A DNA stretch of 64,000 nucleotides from Acidobacteriaceae bacterium TAA 166 (GTDB lineage Bacteria; Acidobacteriota; Terriglobia; Terriglobales; Acidobacteriaceae). The position numbers and the translations under genes are program-made. The DNA lies in contig ATWD01000001.1 in assembly GCA_000421065.1 (NCBI GenBank), positions 2,906,001 through 2,970,000 of the forward strand, in the 5' to 3' direction. The notes below the pieces were generated by a model that made no database searches, was not told the origin of the DNA, and saw only the letters and a program-made list of their open reading frames with translations. Positions 1-9,523 of the stretch are shown here, piece after piece (position 1 is the stretch's first letter; each line of letters opens with the position of its first letter).

Positions 1-1990
1 ATTTATAACCGGGATAACTGATCGCGTTCTGCGCGTTGGTGCCACCCTGCGCGGGATAAAGCGCGATCTGATCCGGCGTGAGTTTGCGACCGACTCCATT
101 CAAACTGTATGCGGCCTGAGGCAGTTCATAACGCAGGCCATACTGAACGGTGAGCTTCTGGCTGACCTGCCAGTTATCCTGAACAAAGAAACCATCGCGC
201 CACTGACCGACCTCAACCTTTACCTGGTAATAGGGGGTCGTGTCGGATGCAGCGGCCGAAAGAAGAAAGTCAGCTGGTGCTGAGCCTGTGTACTGACCGT
301 TGAATGTAAATGTTCCTCGGGCACCGTTGGTCGAGGCACGGCCGAGGGTTAGCTTTCGAAATCCGATGCCCGCCATCAGATTATGTTTGCCTCGAGTCCA
401 GCTGATCTGGTCGTAGATGGTCAATGTACGATCATCTTGATACCAGTTGGTCCCATCGCTACCAAGCCCTTGGTAATTGGTAATGTTGATCGTGGGAAGA
501 CCAGGATTGTTGTTCACGACATCAGCATTGAATCCTGGAATCCCGAGCGCAGAGCCCACCCCTTGGATATTGTTGTAGTCGAAGTAATTCAGGTTCTGGG
601 TAGTCAGGATGTTGAAACCGCCACGGAGGTCATTGATGAGATTTGGAGTGATGATGTGGGTATATCCTGCCGCCGCATTCCGATTGCTCGTCGGTGTATA
701 GCTGTTACTCGTAGGAACGATAGCTCCGCCAATATTGAACGTTTTGGTCCACGCAAAACGACCAAAGAGACGAACCTTGTCTCCAATATTATGGTCGACA
801 CGATCTAACGTATTATCGGCATTAAGAATATTAGGAACATTGCCAACGAAATTATTTGTCAACGCCGAACTCGTAGGATTGGGAATGTACCCTAGAAGGG
901 TTGCAGAGATAGGATTGATGCGATATCCAGCTAAATCGAATCGGTTTCCAGGAACCTGTGCACCTGTCGCAGGGTCCACTAATGCTTGAGAAACTTCGCT
1001 GAAATCGAGTGTTCTCATCTTGTTAGTAAGAACCGTGCCTTGCATCAGAGATGCATTGGATTGCCGAAGCCCCTCGTAGGAACCGGTGAAAAATGTTTTA
1101 TCGCGACCATCGTAAAGAAATGGAATGATTACTGGACCGCTTACAACAGCTCCGAAGAGGTTGTAGCGCACCTGGCTCTTCCGGGTTCCGGGAGTTGAGC
1201 CAAAGCTGTACGAGTTGAACATATCGTTCTGAAGATAGTCGTAGGCCGTGCCGTGGAACTTATTGCCACCCGTCTTTGTAATCATGTTGATATGAACGCC
1301 AATGTAATCGCCGTACTGCGCGGTGTAGTTTCCGTTCTGCGTCTGGACGGAGTCGAGCGCGTCTGGATTCGGCGACAGCGTGGCCGTGGTAATCAGGTTG
1401 TTGACGATCGAAATTCCATCGAGCGAGATGCTGTTATTCACTCCGCGCGTGCCGGAGCCGCTGGCCGTATTTCCTGGGGGGTTGCCGGTGAGCGTGCTTC
1501 CGCTGATGGTGATGTTCGACGTAGTGGCCGCCAGGTTGATCGCGTTGCGGCCGTTCAACGGAAGGTCATGCACTCTCTGCGCATCGATCGTCTCACCCAA
1601 CAGGGCATCATCGGTAGAGAGGGGAGGATTATCAGCCGAGATGCTGACCTCAGAGGCCGTCGATCCGACGCGCAAGAGCACATCCGTACGGACCGCCATG
1701 TTGATCGCGACGATAACTCCCTTTGTCACCGACTTGTTAAACCCAGGCTGCTCGACGCTGATGTCGTAAGTTCCAGGATTGATAAAGGTAATGGAGTAAT
1801 ACCCTTCCTGGTTGGTAGTGGCTGGATATTCGACCTTTGTATCTACATTCGTTCCTATAACTTTAGCTCCAGCTACTACGTTTCCCGTAGGATCCGTGAT
1901 AGTTCCAACCAAGGAGGTGTTGTTAGCGATCTGGGCTAACCCGACAATCGGACAAAGAATGAGGACGACAGCAACGATGACTTTTTTCAT
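1..1990 (-). CDS. Oar-type TonB-dependent receptor, N-terminal part (cut by window edge)
   Basis: Outer-membrane receptor thought to import large or complex ligands with TonB energy. The reading frame is open from the ATG at 1990 to the window edge, about 663 residues without a stop. It begins with a signal peptide (MKKVIVAVVLILC, cleavage near LAQ) and then a carboxypeptidase-regulatory-like beta-sandwich (SLVGTITDPTGNVVAGAKV). The plug follows, with the typical LPLNGRN motif, and then barrel strands. An AGGAG ribosome site lies 11 nt before the ATG, which fixes the start. The C-terminal barrel, including the expected terminal aromatic beta-signal, lies outside the window. Codon use looks more A+T-rich than the receptor at 5889. 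The ligand cannot be told from sequence. Confidence 0.9.
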   Translation of the reverse strand, partial: MKKVIVAVVLILCPIVGLAQIANNTSLVGTITDPTGNVVAGAKVIGTNVDTKVEYPATTNQEGYYSITFINPGTYDISVEQPGFNKSVTKGVIVAINMAVRTDVLLRVGSTASEVSISADNPPLSTDDALLGETIDAQRVHDLPLNGRNAINLAATTSNITISGSTLTGNPPGNTASGSGTRGVNNSISLDGISIVNNLITTATLSPNPDALDSVQTQNGNYTAQYGDYIGVHINMITKTGGNKFHGTAYDYLQNDMFNSYSFGSTPGTRKSQVRYNLFGAVVSGPVIIPFLYDGRDKTFFTGSYEGLRQSNASLMQGTVLTNKMRTLDFSEVSQALVDPATGAQVPGNRFDLAGYRINPISATLLGYIPNPTSSALTNNFVGNVPNILNADNTLDRVDHNIGDKVRLFGRFAWTKTFNIGGAIVPTSNSYTPTSNRNAAAGYTHIITPNLINDLRGGFNILTTQNLNYFDYNNIQGVGSALGIPGFNADVVNNNPGLPTINITNYQGLGSDGTNWYQDDRTLTIYDQISWTRGKHNLMAGIGFRKLTLGRASTNGARGTFTFNGQYTGSAPADFLLSAAASDTTPYYQVKVEVGQWRDGFFVQDNWQVSQKLTVQYGLRYELPQAAYSLNGVGRKLTPDQIALYPAQGGTNAQNAISYPGYK

Positions 1991-2268
1991 GGTTTTAAAT
2001 GCTCCTGTCGATCACGGTTTCGCTGACCTGCATGCAGATACACGAATGCCGTTCTGAATTTCGTTGCTAAAAACGAATCTCGGAGGTTACAACGATGTTA
2101 ATGATTGTGACTGATGGAAGAATTGAACCCTGACTTATTCAAGCCGTCATTAGGCCGAAGGCTCATATTTATACAGGTCAAATTACCTATAAAAATGGCT
2201 AAATATGCGCGGCGGTAGAGTTAGCCCAACATATTCGGCTAACTCGACCTGGAATTTGGGGCTGAAAT

Positions 2269-3600
2269 TTATGGCTTGGTCGGTTTCGCATCCGGCGTGC
2301 GGCGTGCCGTGCCAAACCCTCTTTCGTTCATCAAGGTCGTCCAGCGATGTGCCTGGCGGCTTGCGGAACTCGGGGGTGAATCCCACGGGTCGCCTGTCAT
2401 GCCATTCAGGTCGTACACGACCTTGCCATCCTTTACGGTAAGATCGCACACCATTCGATCATGGCCCACCAGGACCGTGTTATACATGTCCTGCAATCCG
2501 AAATCTCCATGCTGAATGCTAAGAACAGCAATATCGGCGGGAGCGCCAACGGACAAATTTCCTAACTGCGGCCGTTGAATCTCACGCGCAGGATGCCACG
2601 TCATATCCGCGATGACCTCTTTCACGGGCAGACCGAGTGCAAGAAACTTATCGCTCACATTGAGCAGATCCTTCATGTCGGTATTCATGCTGTGAACGTG
2701 CAGGTCCGTTGAGATTGAATCAGGCAAAAATCCTGCCTTCACCAGAGGAACGGCGACCGCCCAGGAGAAGCTGCCGCTTCCATTTCCTACGTCGAAGATA
2801 ATTCCACGCGCCCGTCCCTCCCGCATGCCTTTGCCCGGGCCGCCGGTCTGGCTGTCCTGCTCGCCGCGATGTCCGGAGTACATATGGGTGTAGATATCTC
2901 CGGGCCGAAGAACTCTTTCAAGCAACTCCGAGAGAGGACGTTCGATACGCCGCGCTCCGTAGTCGATCATGACCGGGATATGTGCGCTGGTTCCCGCTTT
3001 GACTGCCTGTTCATAGGGCAGCCACTCAGGACCGTTGAAGTGGGCGCTTTTTATGCCAACGATCAGGTCTGGATACTTCAGAGCCATCGCTGCAGTCGGC
3101 TCCGCTTCCATGTCGCTCAGGTTTTGTTCGGCCGCTCCACCGATCATGCCCGCTCCAACGATGTTGAGCATCGCCAGGACGCGAGTTTTAGCATGATCGA
3201 TGATGTGCTCCTTGAACTCCGGAAAGGTACGCCATCCCGAAGAGCCTGCATCCACTACCGTGGTGATACCGTTTCGGAACGTGAAATCGTCTGGAAATAC
3301 CCCGTGTTCCAGCATGTGCGGTTGATCGACCCAGCTGTGGGTATGGATATCGATTAAACCAGGAGTTACATAGTACCCGCTCAGTTCAAGCGTCTTCACA
3401 GCAGATGCAGAGGGTATGTCTGGCTCAACTCTAGCAATTACTCCATCTTTTACGGCTATATCCATGACCGCATCGCGATTGTTTTTGGCATCGATCACAT
3501 GGCCTTTTTTGAGCAGGAGGTCATACTCCTGAGCACAAAGAGAGGACGTGAATACAGTAAGACAGACAAGGAGGCTGACAGCTGCAAGCTTTCGCACCAT
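2269..3600 (-). CDS. Exported amidohydrolase/deacetylase-family metallohydrolase
   Basis: Probable binuclear-metal hydrolase of the amidohydrolase superfamily, in the branch annotated as amidohydrolase/deacetylase (EF_0837/Atu3266-like). The mature enzyme starts with the usual small beta domain (YDLLLKKGHVIDAKN). It then shows the HxH metal motif (DIHTHSW), the candidate carboxylated lysine (VGIKSAHF), later histidines (TDLHVHSM) and a C-terminal ADIAVL strand. I chose the ATG at 3600 because it is followed by a clean signal peptide (MVRKLAAVSLLVCL, cleavage near CAQ) and preceded by AGGTGA at 5 nt. A longer frame reaches 3705 but would add 35 residues before the signal. Length is 443 aa, normal for the family. 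The substrate is unknown; N-acyl amino acids or dihydroorotate-like amides are possible. Confidence 0.85.
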   Translation of the reverse strand: MVRKLAAVSLLVCLTVFTSSLCAQEYDLLLKKGHVIDAKNNRDAVMDIAVKDGVIARVEPDIPSASAVKTLELSGYYVTPGLIDIHTHSWVDQPHMLEHGVFPDDFTFRNGITTVVDAGSSGWRTFPEFKEHIIDHAKTRVLAMLNIVGAGMIGGAAEQNLSDMEAEPTAAMALKYPDLIVGIKSAHFNGPEWLPYEQAVKAGTSAHIPVMIDYGARRIERPLSELLERVLRPGDIYTHMYSGHRGEQDSQTGGPGKGMREGRARGIIFDVGNGSGSFSWAVAVPLVKAGFLPDSISTDLHVHSMNTDMKDLLNVSDKFLALGLPVKEVIADMTWHPAREIQRPQLGNLSVGAPADIAVLSIQHGDFGLQDMYNTVLVGHDRMVCDLTVKDGKVVYDLNGMTGDPWDSPPSSASRQAHRWTTLMNERGFGTARRTPDAKPTKP

Positions 3601-3862
3601 TGATTTCACCTGAACCTTCACGGAAGTTGAAAGGGATTCTACACCCTCCACTAAAAGCGGTTTTTTCTGGTGCCGCCGCATCGAAGTTGTCTTAATACGG
3701 AACAAAATATATCCAGGCAGGTGCAGAAAGCCCGTTCGTTGCGCGCCACAACGGTGCTTTCAGGCGCCTGGTCGCCACTGGTTTAGTCGGATGCGATGCG
3801 CATAAATAGATTCAATCGAATCAGCAATGGGCAGCTATGATTCAATCCTGGCTTTTGAAATC

Positions 3863-4663
3863 TCACCTCGGCACCCAGAATGGCTCACCGCTCCGAACCA
3901 GTTGAACCGGCACCTCAGGCGTGAACATCTTGATCCACTGCGCCATCTCCAGCATTCCTTGCTCTTCGGATAGATTATGTCCAAGCATGATCCAGCCCTT
4001 CGGAATTCCTAATGTCATAGCGTCGAGCACGTAGGACGGGCTGTCGAGAAAGCCATCGCTCTCCTGTTGCTCTCCGCTTACAACAACATCCACCTCAGGG
4101 TTGTTGATGGCCGGTGTCGCATAGCCGACACCGAGCTGAACCCGACGAACCTTCACCTTCGGGTCGCCCACTACCCGAAGCGCCTTCGCCCCCAGCCGCT
4201 TCTGAAACGTCGCTGCCAGATCTCTAAGCGTCGTCTCCGGAAGCGTGAAGTGATGCGACTGCGGAGCTGTCTCCTGGCTGCTCTCGAGACCCAGGGCGCG
4301 CGCGCAGCCAACGTAGGTGAAGTCCGGCCTCTGTGCGTGCATATGATCGTGGATGCGAAAGACGACAATGTCGTGCTCCCGCATAAAATCTACCTTCAGC
4401 TTGTAGCTCGGATCGCCACTGACGATTTCAAGCTTATCGGGATCGTTCCAATAGGTGTCTTCATGCGGAATGATCATGTTGCATCCCATCGCCGAAGCAC
4501 GCCGAATAGCATCGTAGCTGCAAAACATCGTTGTCGCGATTCCCTGAACCATGGTCTCGGGACCGCCAAACTTGAACGTATCGCGATACGTCGCCGTCCG
4601 CCATGGAAAACCAAGCTTGTCTTTGATACGAGAGACGACCTCGCCCGCTGTCAATGCGCTCAT
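3863..4663 (-). CDS. NIF3-like dinuclear metal centre protein, metal ligands kept
   Basis: 266-residue protein of the NIF3/DUF34 family, whose members form hexameric toroids with a two-metal site; the cellular reaction is not settled. The diagnostic N-terminal segment VQGIATTMF is followed by the ligand motif IIPHEDTYW (His67). Near the C-terminus is LGHNLSEEQGM, which supplies the expected His and Glu. The ATG at 4663 overlaps the stop of the upstream paralogue in an ATGA junction, so the two are translationally coupled. A longer frame to 4849 only shadows that paralogue. Unlike its partner it has no signal peptide. It may form a mixed complex with the upstream protein. Confidence 0.85.
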   Translation of the reverse strand: MSALTAGEVVSRIKDKLGFPWRTATYRDTFKFGGPETMVQGIATTMFCSYDAIRRASAMGCNMIIPHEDTYWNDPDKLEIVSGDPSYKLKVDFMREHDIVVFRIHDHMHAQRPDFTYVGCARALGLESSQETAPQSHHFTLPETTLRDLAATFQKRLGAKALRVVGDPKVKVRRVQLGVGYATPAINNPEVDVVVSGEQQESDGFLDSPSYVLDAMTLGIPKGWIMLGHNLSEEQGMLEMAQWIKMFTPEVPVQLVRSGEPFWVPR

Positions 4664-5592
4664 GCCACCGGCCTCCAATACGGATCCTCGACTAGCATCC
4701 ACGTCGAGTCCAGCTCGGGAACAATTGTCTTCAGCCACTGTGCGCAGACCTGCATTCCAGGTCCTTCTGAAACGATTCGGCCAATGAGAATCAGCGATTT
4801 CTTTCCCCCGAGATCCACCGTGTCGCGCACATACTCGACCGACTCCCACTCTCGAACCTCACCCGCGACGATCGCATCCACCTCGGGGAGCGTCTCGATC
4901 GAGGCTTGAATCGCTGACGTTCCTGGAAGAAGCGCGACCTTTCGAACACGCAACTGCGGATCGCCTACTACGCGCATGCCGCCCCGAATATTGAGAGTTT
5001 TTTTTACATGCGATGCCAGTGCATCGAGCGAGAGCTCTGGCAGAGTGAATCGGTCCGGAGCTGTGGCCTCGGCAAACTTTGACCAGCCGAGCGCGACCGC
5101 TAGACCCTGCATGAAAGCATCCGGTTTATGCAGCCGCCAGTGGTCGCTGAACCTCCACACCACCAGCTTGTGTTTCCGAATAAAATCCACCTTCGCGGTA
5201 AACACCGGATCGGAGGGAGGCGGTGCGTCGACGGGGGGAGCGGGAACGCCAGGCAGGCGCCGTATGGGCGGCGTCATCGAATCGACTTTCGCGAAAAACG
5301 TGGGCTCGCAGGTAACGATCATATTCGCACCCGCCTTCACCGCTCTTTCCATCACGTGCAGAGACGGAAGCGATGTAGTAACGATTCCAGTCACGATTGT
5401 CTCAGGATCGCCGGCCTTGAATGTGTCTACAGTCTCCGACGTCCATTCAGATCCAAGAGCTTTCTTCACACGGTCGACGATCTGTTGCGCTTTGATCGTA
5501 CCGCTCAAGGAGCGCGTCGCTCCGGCCAATGGCAGGGTCGCGATACCGGTTGCGCTGAGTGCGACAAACTTGCGTCGTGAGATCAGGTGCAT
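4660..5592 (-). CDS. NIF3-like protein with Tat signal and altered metal ligands
   Basis: 310-residue NIF3/DUF34-family protein and first gene of a coupled pair. The N-terminus SRRKFVALSATGIATL matches a twin-arginine signal. The family core is present (VTGIVTTSLPSLHV, IVAGEVREWE, SEGPGM). The ligand histidine of the usual THEPTF motif is Cys95 here (VTCEPTFF), and the C-terminal GH motif has become GR (LIGRIVSEG). The metal site is therefore probably weakened or lost, whereas the downstream paralogue keeps both histidines. An AAGGGG stretch precedes the ATG. Both proteins share overall order and length, so this looks like an old tandem duplication with divided roles. Confidence 0.85.
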   Translation of the reverse strand: MHLISRRKFVALSATGIATLPLAGATRSLSGTIKAQQIVDRVKKALGSEWTSETVDTFKAGDPETIVTGIVTTSLPSLHVMERAVKAGANMIVTCEPTFFAKVDSMTPPIRRLPGVPAPPVDAPPPSDPVFTAKVDFIRKHKLVVWRFSDHWRLHKPDAFMQGLAVALGWSKFAEATAPDRFTLPELSLDALASHVKKTLNIRGGMRVVGDPQLRVRKVALLPGTSAIQASIETLPEVDAIVAGEVREWESVEYVRDTVDLGGKKSLILIGRIVSEGPGMQVCAQWLKTIVPELDSTWMLVEDPYWRPVA

Positions 5593-5888
5593 GGTCCCCT
5601 TCTTCCTCTGCGTGCAAGCCAGGAGGCTTAGCCTTTGAAGGCGTCATCATAGCCTCGCGCGACTTTGTTCCGCTACAGCGTTTTTATGCATGCGAGCGGA
5701 GAACCTCTCCCATATTCACGATTTGGAGCCTCGCTACTCCCGGATAAGCCGCCTTCCCCAAGCGGCCTAAAAAACATCTCCTTGACTATGCCATATCGCA
5801 GTGCTAGTGTTCCGCCGTTACAAAAATAGATGTTGCGTAATACGCACATTAATTTGCGTGATTCGCTGAACCCTGTGGAGGTACCGCC
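5593..5888. other. Non-coding intergenic region upstream of receptor gene
   Basis: No convincing gene. It separates the leftward NIF3 pair from the rightward receptor and so must hold both promoters. A GC-rich imperfect hairpin (5745-5752 with 5762-5769) is followed on the + strand by A residues rather than T, so I do not call it a terminator. A strong ribosome site (TGGAGGT) lies just before the receptor ATG. Confidence 0.5.
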
Positions 5889-8800
5889 ATGTCCCCAACG
5901 AAAATCACAGCCGGGGCGTCTATGCCTGGGGCTGCGCCGACCGTTCGCCTTCGAACGCAGATCCTGCTTCTTCAGAGTGTCGCTCTCTTCCTTCTCTCCG
6001 TCCTCTCCTCTCCGGCCCAGAGCACATACGGCACCATTCTGGGCAGCGTGACAGACTCCTCCGACGCGGGCATCCCCGGAGCAACAGTCACGCTGATCAA
6101 TACCGGCACACAGGAACGGAAACAGGTTCAGACCAACAGCTCCGGCGACTATCAGTTTGCCAACCTCATTCCCGGAACGTATGAGGTGGACTTTGAGAAC
6201 TCCGGCTTCGCCACGCTTAAGCACCAGAACATTCAGGTCACGGTACAAGCCTCCGTAAGGATCGACGGCAAGCTGCAGGTCGGCAACGTCACGGAGACCA
6301 TCAGCGTCGACACCACCACTCCTCTCCTCGAGACTCAGCCCGGAGCGCTCGGCCAGCTGATCGAAGGCAAGCAGGTTCAGGAGATGCCGCTTAACGGCCG
6401 CAATGTATTCAACCTCTTGATACTTGCGCCCGGCGTCGTTCCCCAGGGCTCGACCGGGGGCAATCCTCTGGGCAATCAGTCCGGCGGAACCTTCACCAAT
6501 AACACCGGCTTCGGCAACTACCAGATCGGCGGCGGCATGGGAAATCAGAGCGCCTTCTTTCTGGATGGAGTTCCGCTCAATACCACTTACATCAACAGCC
6601 CTGCCCTTGTTCCGACCCAGGACGCCATTCAGGAGTTCCGTGTGGACAGCAACGCCGTGAGCGCCGAGTTCGGTCGGTTCGCCGGCGGTGTCATCAATAT
6701 GGCCTCCCGCTCCGGCACCAATGAGATCCACGGCTCCGCCTATGAATACATCCGCAATCGCGTTCTCAACGCAAATACCTTTTTCAATAAACGCAATCCA
6801 GCTCAGATCATTCCCACGCCAGCTTTTACGCAGAACCAATACGGCGTCACCGTCGGTGGGCCGGTACGCCGCGATAAGCTATTCGGATTCTTCTCCTGGG
6901 AGGGCTTTTCTTTCCGTCGGGGAAATCCAACGGTTCTGACGGTGCCGACCGGGGAGTTTAAGAATGGCGACTTCAGCTCTCTCTGCTCCGCATACGACAG
7001 CAACGGACTCTGCACCGCCAGCAATGGCACTCAACTCTACGATCCACTTACCACCTGCGGAGTAACTGGCGCCCCGGCGTGCCCGCCAGGACGCACTGCT
7101 CCGCGTCTGCCTTTTGCCTTCAACCGTATTCCGGCCAGCCGTCTCGACTCTGCCGCAAGACAGTACTTCACCTACTACGGCGCTCCAAACCAGGCCGCGA
7201 CGATCAGCAATGCGGGCCTGCCGAGCAACAACTTCGTCACCAACGTCGGCCTCGGCGGAAATACAAACCAGTACACCGGCCGGCTCGACTGGAACGTGAG
7301 CGAGCAGCAACGCCTCTTTGCGCGCTACACGTATTGGGCCGGAACCAGTCTTCCCGCCGATCCGTTCCACGTGAACTTCGGCGGCCTTTCCAGCTACACC
7401 GGATCGCAGAACTTCGTCGTTGGCGATACCTACACCTTCAATCCGCATACGATCGCCGACTTCCGTGTCTCCTACGTACGCGCAACCAATGGCTTCACGC
7501 CGCAGCAGATCGGAACGGACCTCTCCAAGTTCGGACCCGCATGGGCAAATCTGGCTTCGCAGGTTACGCTGCCTGTCGCGCCGCTGGCGAGCAACGGATA
7601 TTACGGGTTCAACGGAACCGATAACCGTTCGATCGTAAATAACTACATCGTCTCCGGCGCGATCACCAAAATTATGGGACGCCATACGCTGAAGTTCGGA
7701 GGCGAGGCCCGGCACAACGAGTGGAACTTCGCGCAAAGCGGTACCGCGGCCGGTTCTTTTACCTTTGATCAGGGGTTCACGGCCCAGCTCGATCCCACTC
7801 ACAACAATGCACAGCTGACCAATACCGGCTACGCCGGGGCCTCGTTCTTTCTCGGCAATCCCGCCAGCGGCTCCGCGGCCAGCATCGCCTTCACCGATGC
7901 CATCAATTGGTATCTTGGTGCGTATCTTCAGGATAGCTTCGCTATCTCTCGCAAGCTCACGCTCACCGGTGGAATCCGCTGGGAGCTTCCCGAAGCTTTT
8001 ACCGAGAAGAGCGATCGCCTGACCGTGCTTCAGCCAAATGCCACCGATCCATTAGGCGCGCAGGTGGGGCTTCCACTCAAAGGACAGATCGCTCTGGTGA
8101 ACAGCCCCGCCTATTCGCCGCGCCAATTCCTGCGTAACCGCTATCGACTCGTCTCTCCGCGTGTGAACATGGCCTATAGCCCGAACCCCTCCATGTCCAT
8201 TCGTGGCGGCTACGGCCTCTCCTGGATTCCTCCGGACATGGTGAACTACAGCCTCTCTCCCTTCCAATCCCCAATCAACGCCGCGACCACCACCATTGTC
8301 TCTTCCGTCGGGGGGACCACAAGCCTCTATCCCGCAGCTACCTTCGGCGATCCTTTCCCCACAGGTCTCGTGCCTCCCATCGGTCATGACCCCTCCAAGC
8401 TCTCTCAGTTCGAGGGCCAGAGCGTCGTCTCTCCTAATCCCGATGCGCCTTTCGGCTACGCACAGCAATGGAACATCCAGATCCAGCAGCAGTTCGCCGG
8501 AGACCTTCTCTTCGACATCGGGTACGCCGGATCCAAAGGCAGCCATCTCGCCTTCTCCACCGTGCAGCTCAACCAGCTCCCAGACTCGGCACTGGGTCAG
8601 GGAGCAGCCCTCAACACCCCCGTGGCCAATCCCTTCTTCGGACATATCACCAACGGTCTGCTGGCCAGCCAGACCGTTGCCCGCGGCCAGCTGCTTCGTC
8701 CCTATCCGCAGTTCCAGAACTTCCAGGACACTGGCGGCGGCCAAGGCGACTCACACTGGAATTCGCTTCAGACTCGTCTGCTGAAGCGCTTCAAAAGCGG

Positions 8801-9500
8801 CGGCATCATCTCCGGCTCTTACACTTTTTCTAAGCTCATCAGCAATACCGATACACTCACCAGCTGGCTGGAGAGCCACGGCACCGCCGGTGTTCAAGAC
8901 TGGAATAACCTTCGCGCCGAGAAGAGTCTCGCTAGCTTCGACGTTCCCCATCGCGTCGTGGTCAGCTACGTCCTGCCCCTGCCATTCGGCAAAAATAAGC
9001 ACTTCCTCGCCAACGCCGGTCCCTTCGTCGATCGCATCCTTGGTGGCTGGGGGGTGAACGGCATTACCACACTGCAATCAGGCTTCCCTCTCGGGCTCAC
9101 TACCGCGGCAAATCAGACCAACTCCCTTGGAGGAGGCTCGCGCCCCAATGTCGTCGATCCCAACAACAAAGAGAAGAGCGGCTCTGCGCAATCGCGCGTC
9201 AATCAGTGGTTCAATACGGCGGACTTCGCGGCTCCGCCGGCCTATACCTTCGGCAATGAAAGTCGTCTTGATAGCACGCTCCGTGGACACGGCATCGCGA
9301 ACTGGGACTTCACCCTCAGCAAAGCGATTCCTATCCGCGAGCGGCTATCATTTGACTTCAAGGCGGAGATATTCAACTTATATAACCGCGTGCAGTTTGG
9401 AGATCCCGGCACGCAGCTCGGCAGCGCGACCTTCGGCATCGTAAGCGCGCAAACCAACAATCCGCGACAGATCCAGTTCGCCGGACGTCTTTCGTTTTGA
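5889..9500 (+). CDS. Oar-type TonB-dependent receptor
   Basis: 1203-residue outer-membrane receptor. A signal sequence with a long n-region (hydrophobic stretch around residues 25-42, cleavage near SPAQ) precedes a carboxypeptidase-regulatory-like domain (GTILGSVTDSSDAGIPGATV, about residues 48-130). The plug has the EMPLNGRNVFNL motif and FFLDGVPLN. A long barrel follows and ends in GRLSF, with the terminal phenylalanine expected for BAM-assisted insertion. GGAGGT lies 7 nt before the ATG. It stands alone, convergent with a LysR gene 23 bp after its stop. No substrate enzyme is adjacent, so the ligand (peptide, oligosaccharide or other) is not inferable. Confidence 0.93.
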   Translation: MSPTKITAGASMPGAAPTVRLRTQILLLQSVALFLLSVLSSPAQSTYGTILGSVTDSSDAGIPGATVTLINTGTQERKQVQTNSSGDYQFANLIPGTYEVDFENSGFATLKHQNIQVTVQASVRIDGKLQVGNVTETISVDTTTPLLETQPGALGQLIEGKQVQEMPLNGRNVFNLLILAPGVVPQGSTGGNPLGNQSGGTFTNNTGFGNYQIGGGMGNQSAFFLDGVPLNTTYINSPALVPTQDAIQEFRVDSNAVSAEFGRFAGGVINMASRSGTNEIHGSAYEYIRNRVLNANTFFNKRNPAQIIPTPAFTQNQYGVTVGGPVRRDKLFGFFSWEGFSFRRGNPTVLTVPTGEFKNGDFSSLCSAYDSNGLCTASNGTQLYDPLTTCGVTGAPACPPGRTAPRLPFAFNRIPASRLDSAARQYFTYYGAPNQAATISNAGLPSNNFVTNVGLGGNTNQYTGRLDWNVSEQQRLFARYTYWAGTSLPADPFHVNFGGLSSYTGSQNFVVGDTYTFNPHTIADFRVSYVRATNGFTPQQIGTDLSKFGPAWANLASQVTLPVAPLASNGYYGFNGTDNRSIVNNYIVSGAITKIMGRHTLKFGGEARHNEWNFAQSGTAAGSFTFDQGFTAQLDPTHNNAQLTNTGYAGASFFLGNPASGSAASIAFTDAINWYLGAYLQDSFAISRKLTLTGGIRWELPEAFTEKSDRLTVLQPNATDPLGAQVGLPLKGQIALVNSPAYSPRQFLRNRYRLVSPRVNMAYSPNPSMSIRGGYGLSWIPPDMVNYSLSPFQSPINAATTTIVSSVGGTTSLYPAATFGDPFPTGLVPPIGHDPSKLSQFEGQSVVSPNPDAPFGYAQQWNIQIQQQFAGDLLFDIGYAGSKGSHLAFSTVQLNQLPDSALGQGAALNTPVANPFFGHITNGLLASQTVARGQLLRPYPQFQNFQDTGGGQGDSHWNSLQTRLLKRFKSGGIISGSYTFSKLISNTDTLTSWLESHGTAGVQDWNNLRAEKSLASFDVPHRVVVSYVLPLPFGKNKHFLANAGPFVDRILGGWGVNGITTLQSGFPLGLTTAANQTNSLGGGSRPNVVDPNNKEKSGSAQSRVNQWFNTADFAAPPAYTFGNESRLDSTLRGHGIANWDFTLSKAIPIRERLSFDFKAEIFNLYNRVQFGDPGTQLGSATFGIVSAQTNNPRQIQFAGRLSF

Positions 9501-9523
9501 GGGCCCATGACCGATACACCGAA

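Noticed and set aside
5745..5769. GC hairpin before the receptor at 5889 as a terminator
   Set aside because: One mismatch, and the flanking run is A on the + strand and not followed by T on the minus strand.
5673..6839. 388-codon minus-strand frame
   Set aside because: Antisense to the receptor at 5889; low-complexity Gly/Ala/Val composition typical of a shadow frame, with no domain.
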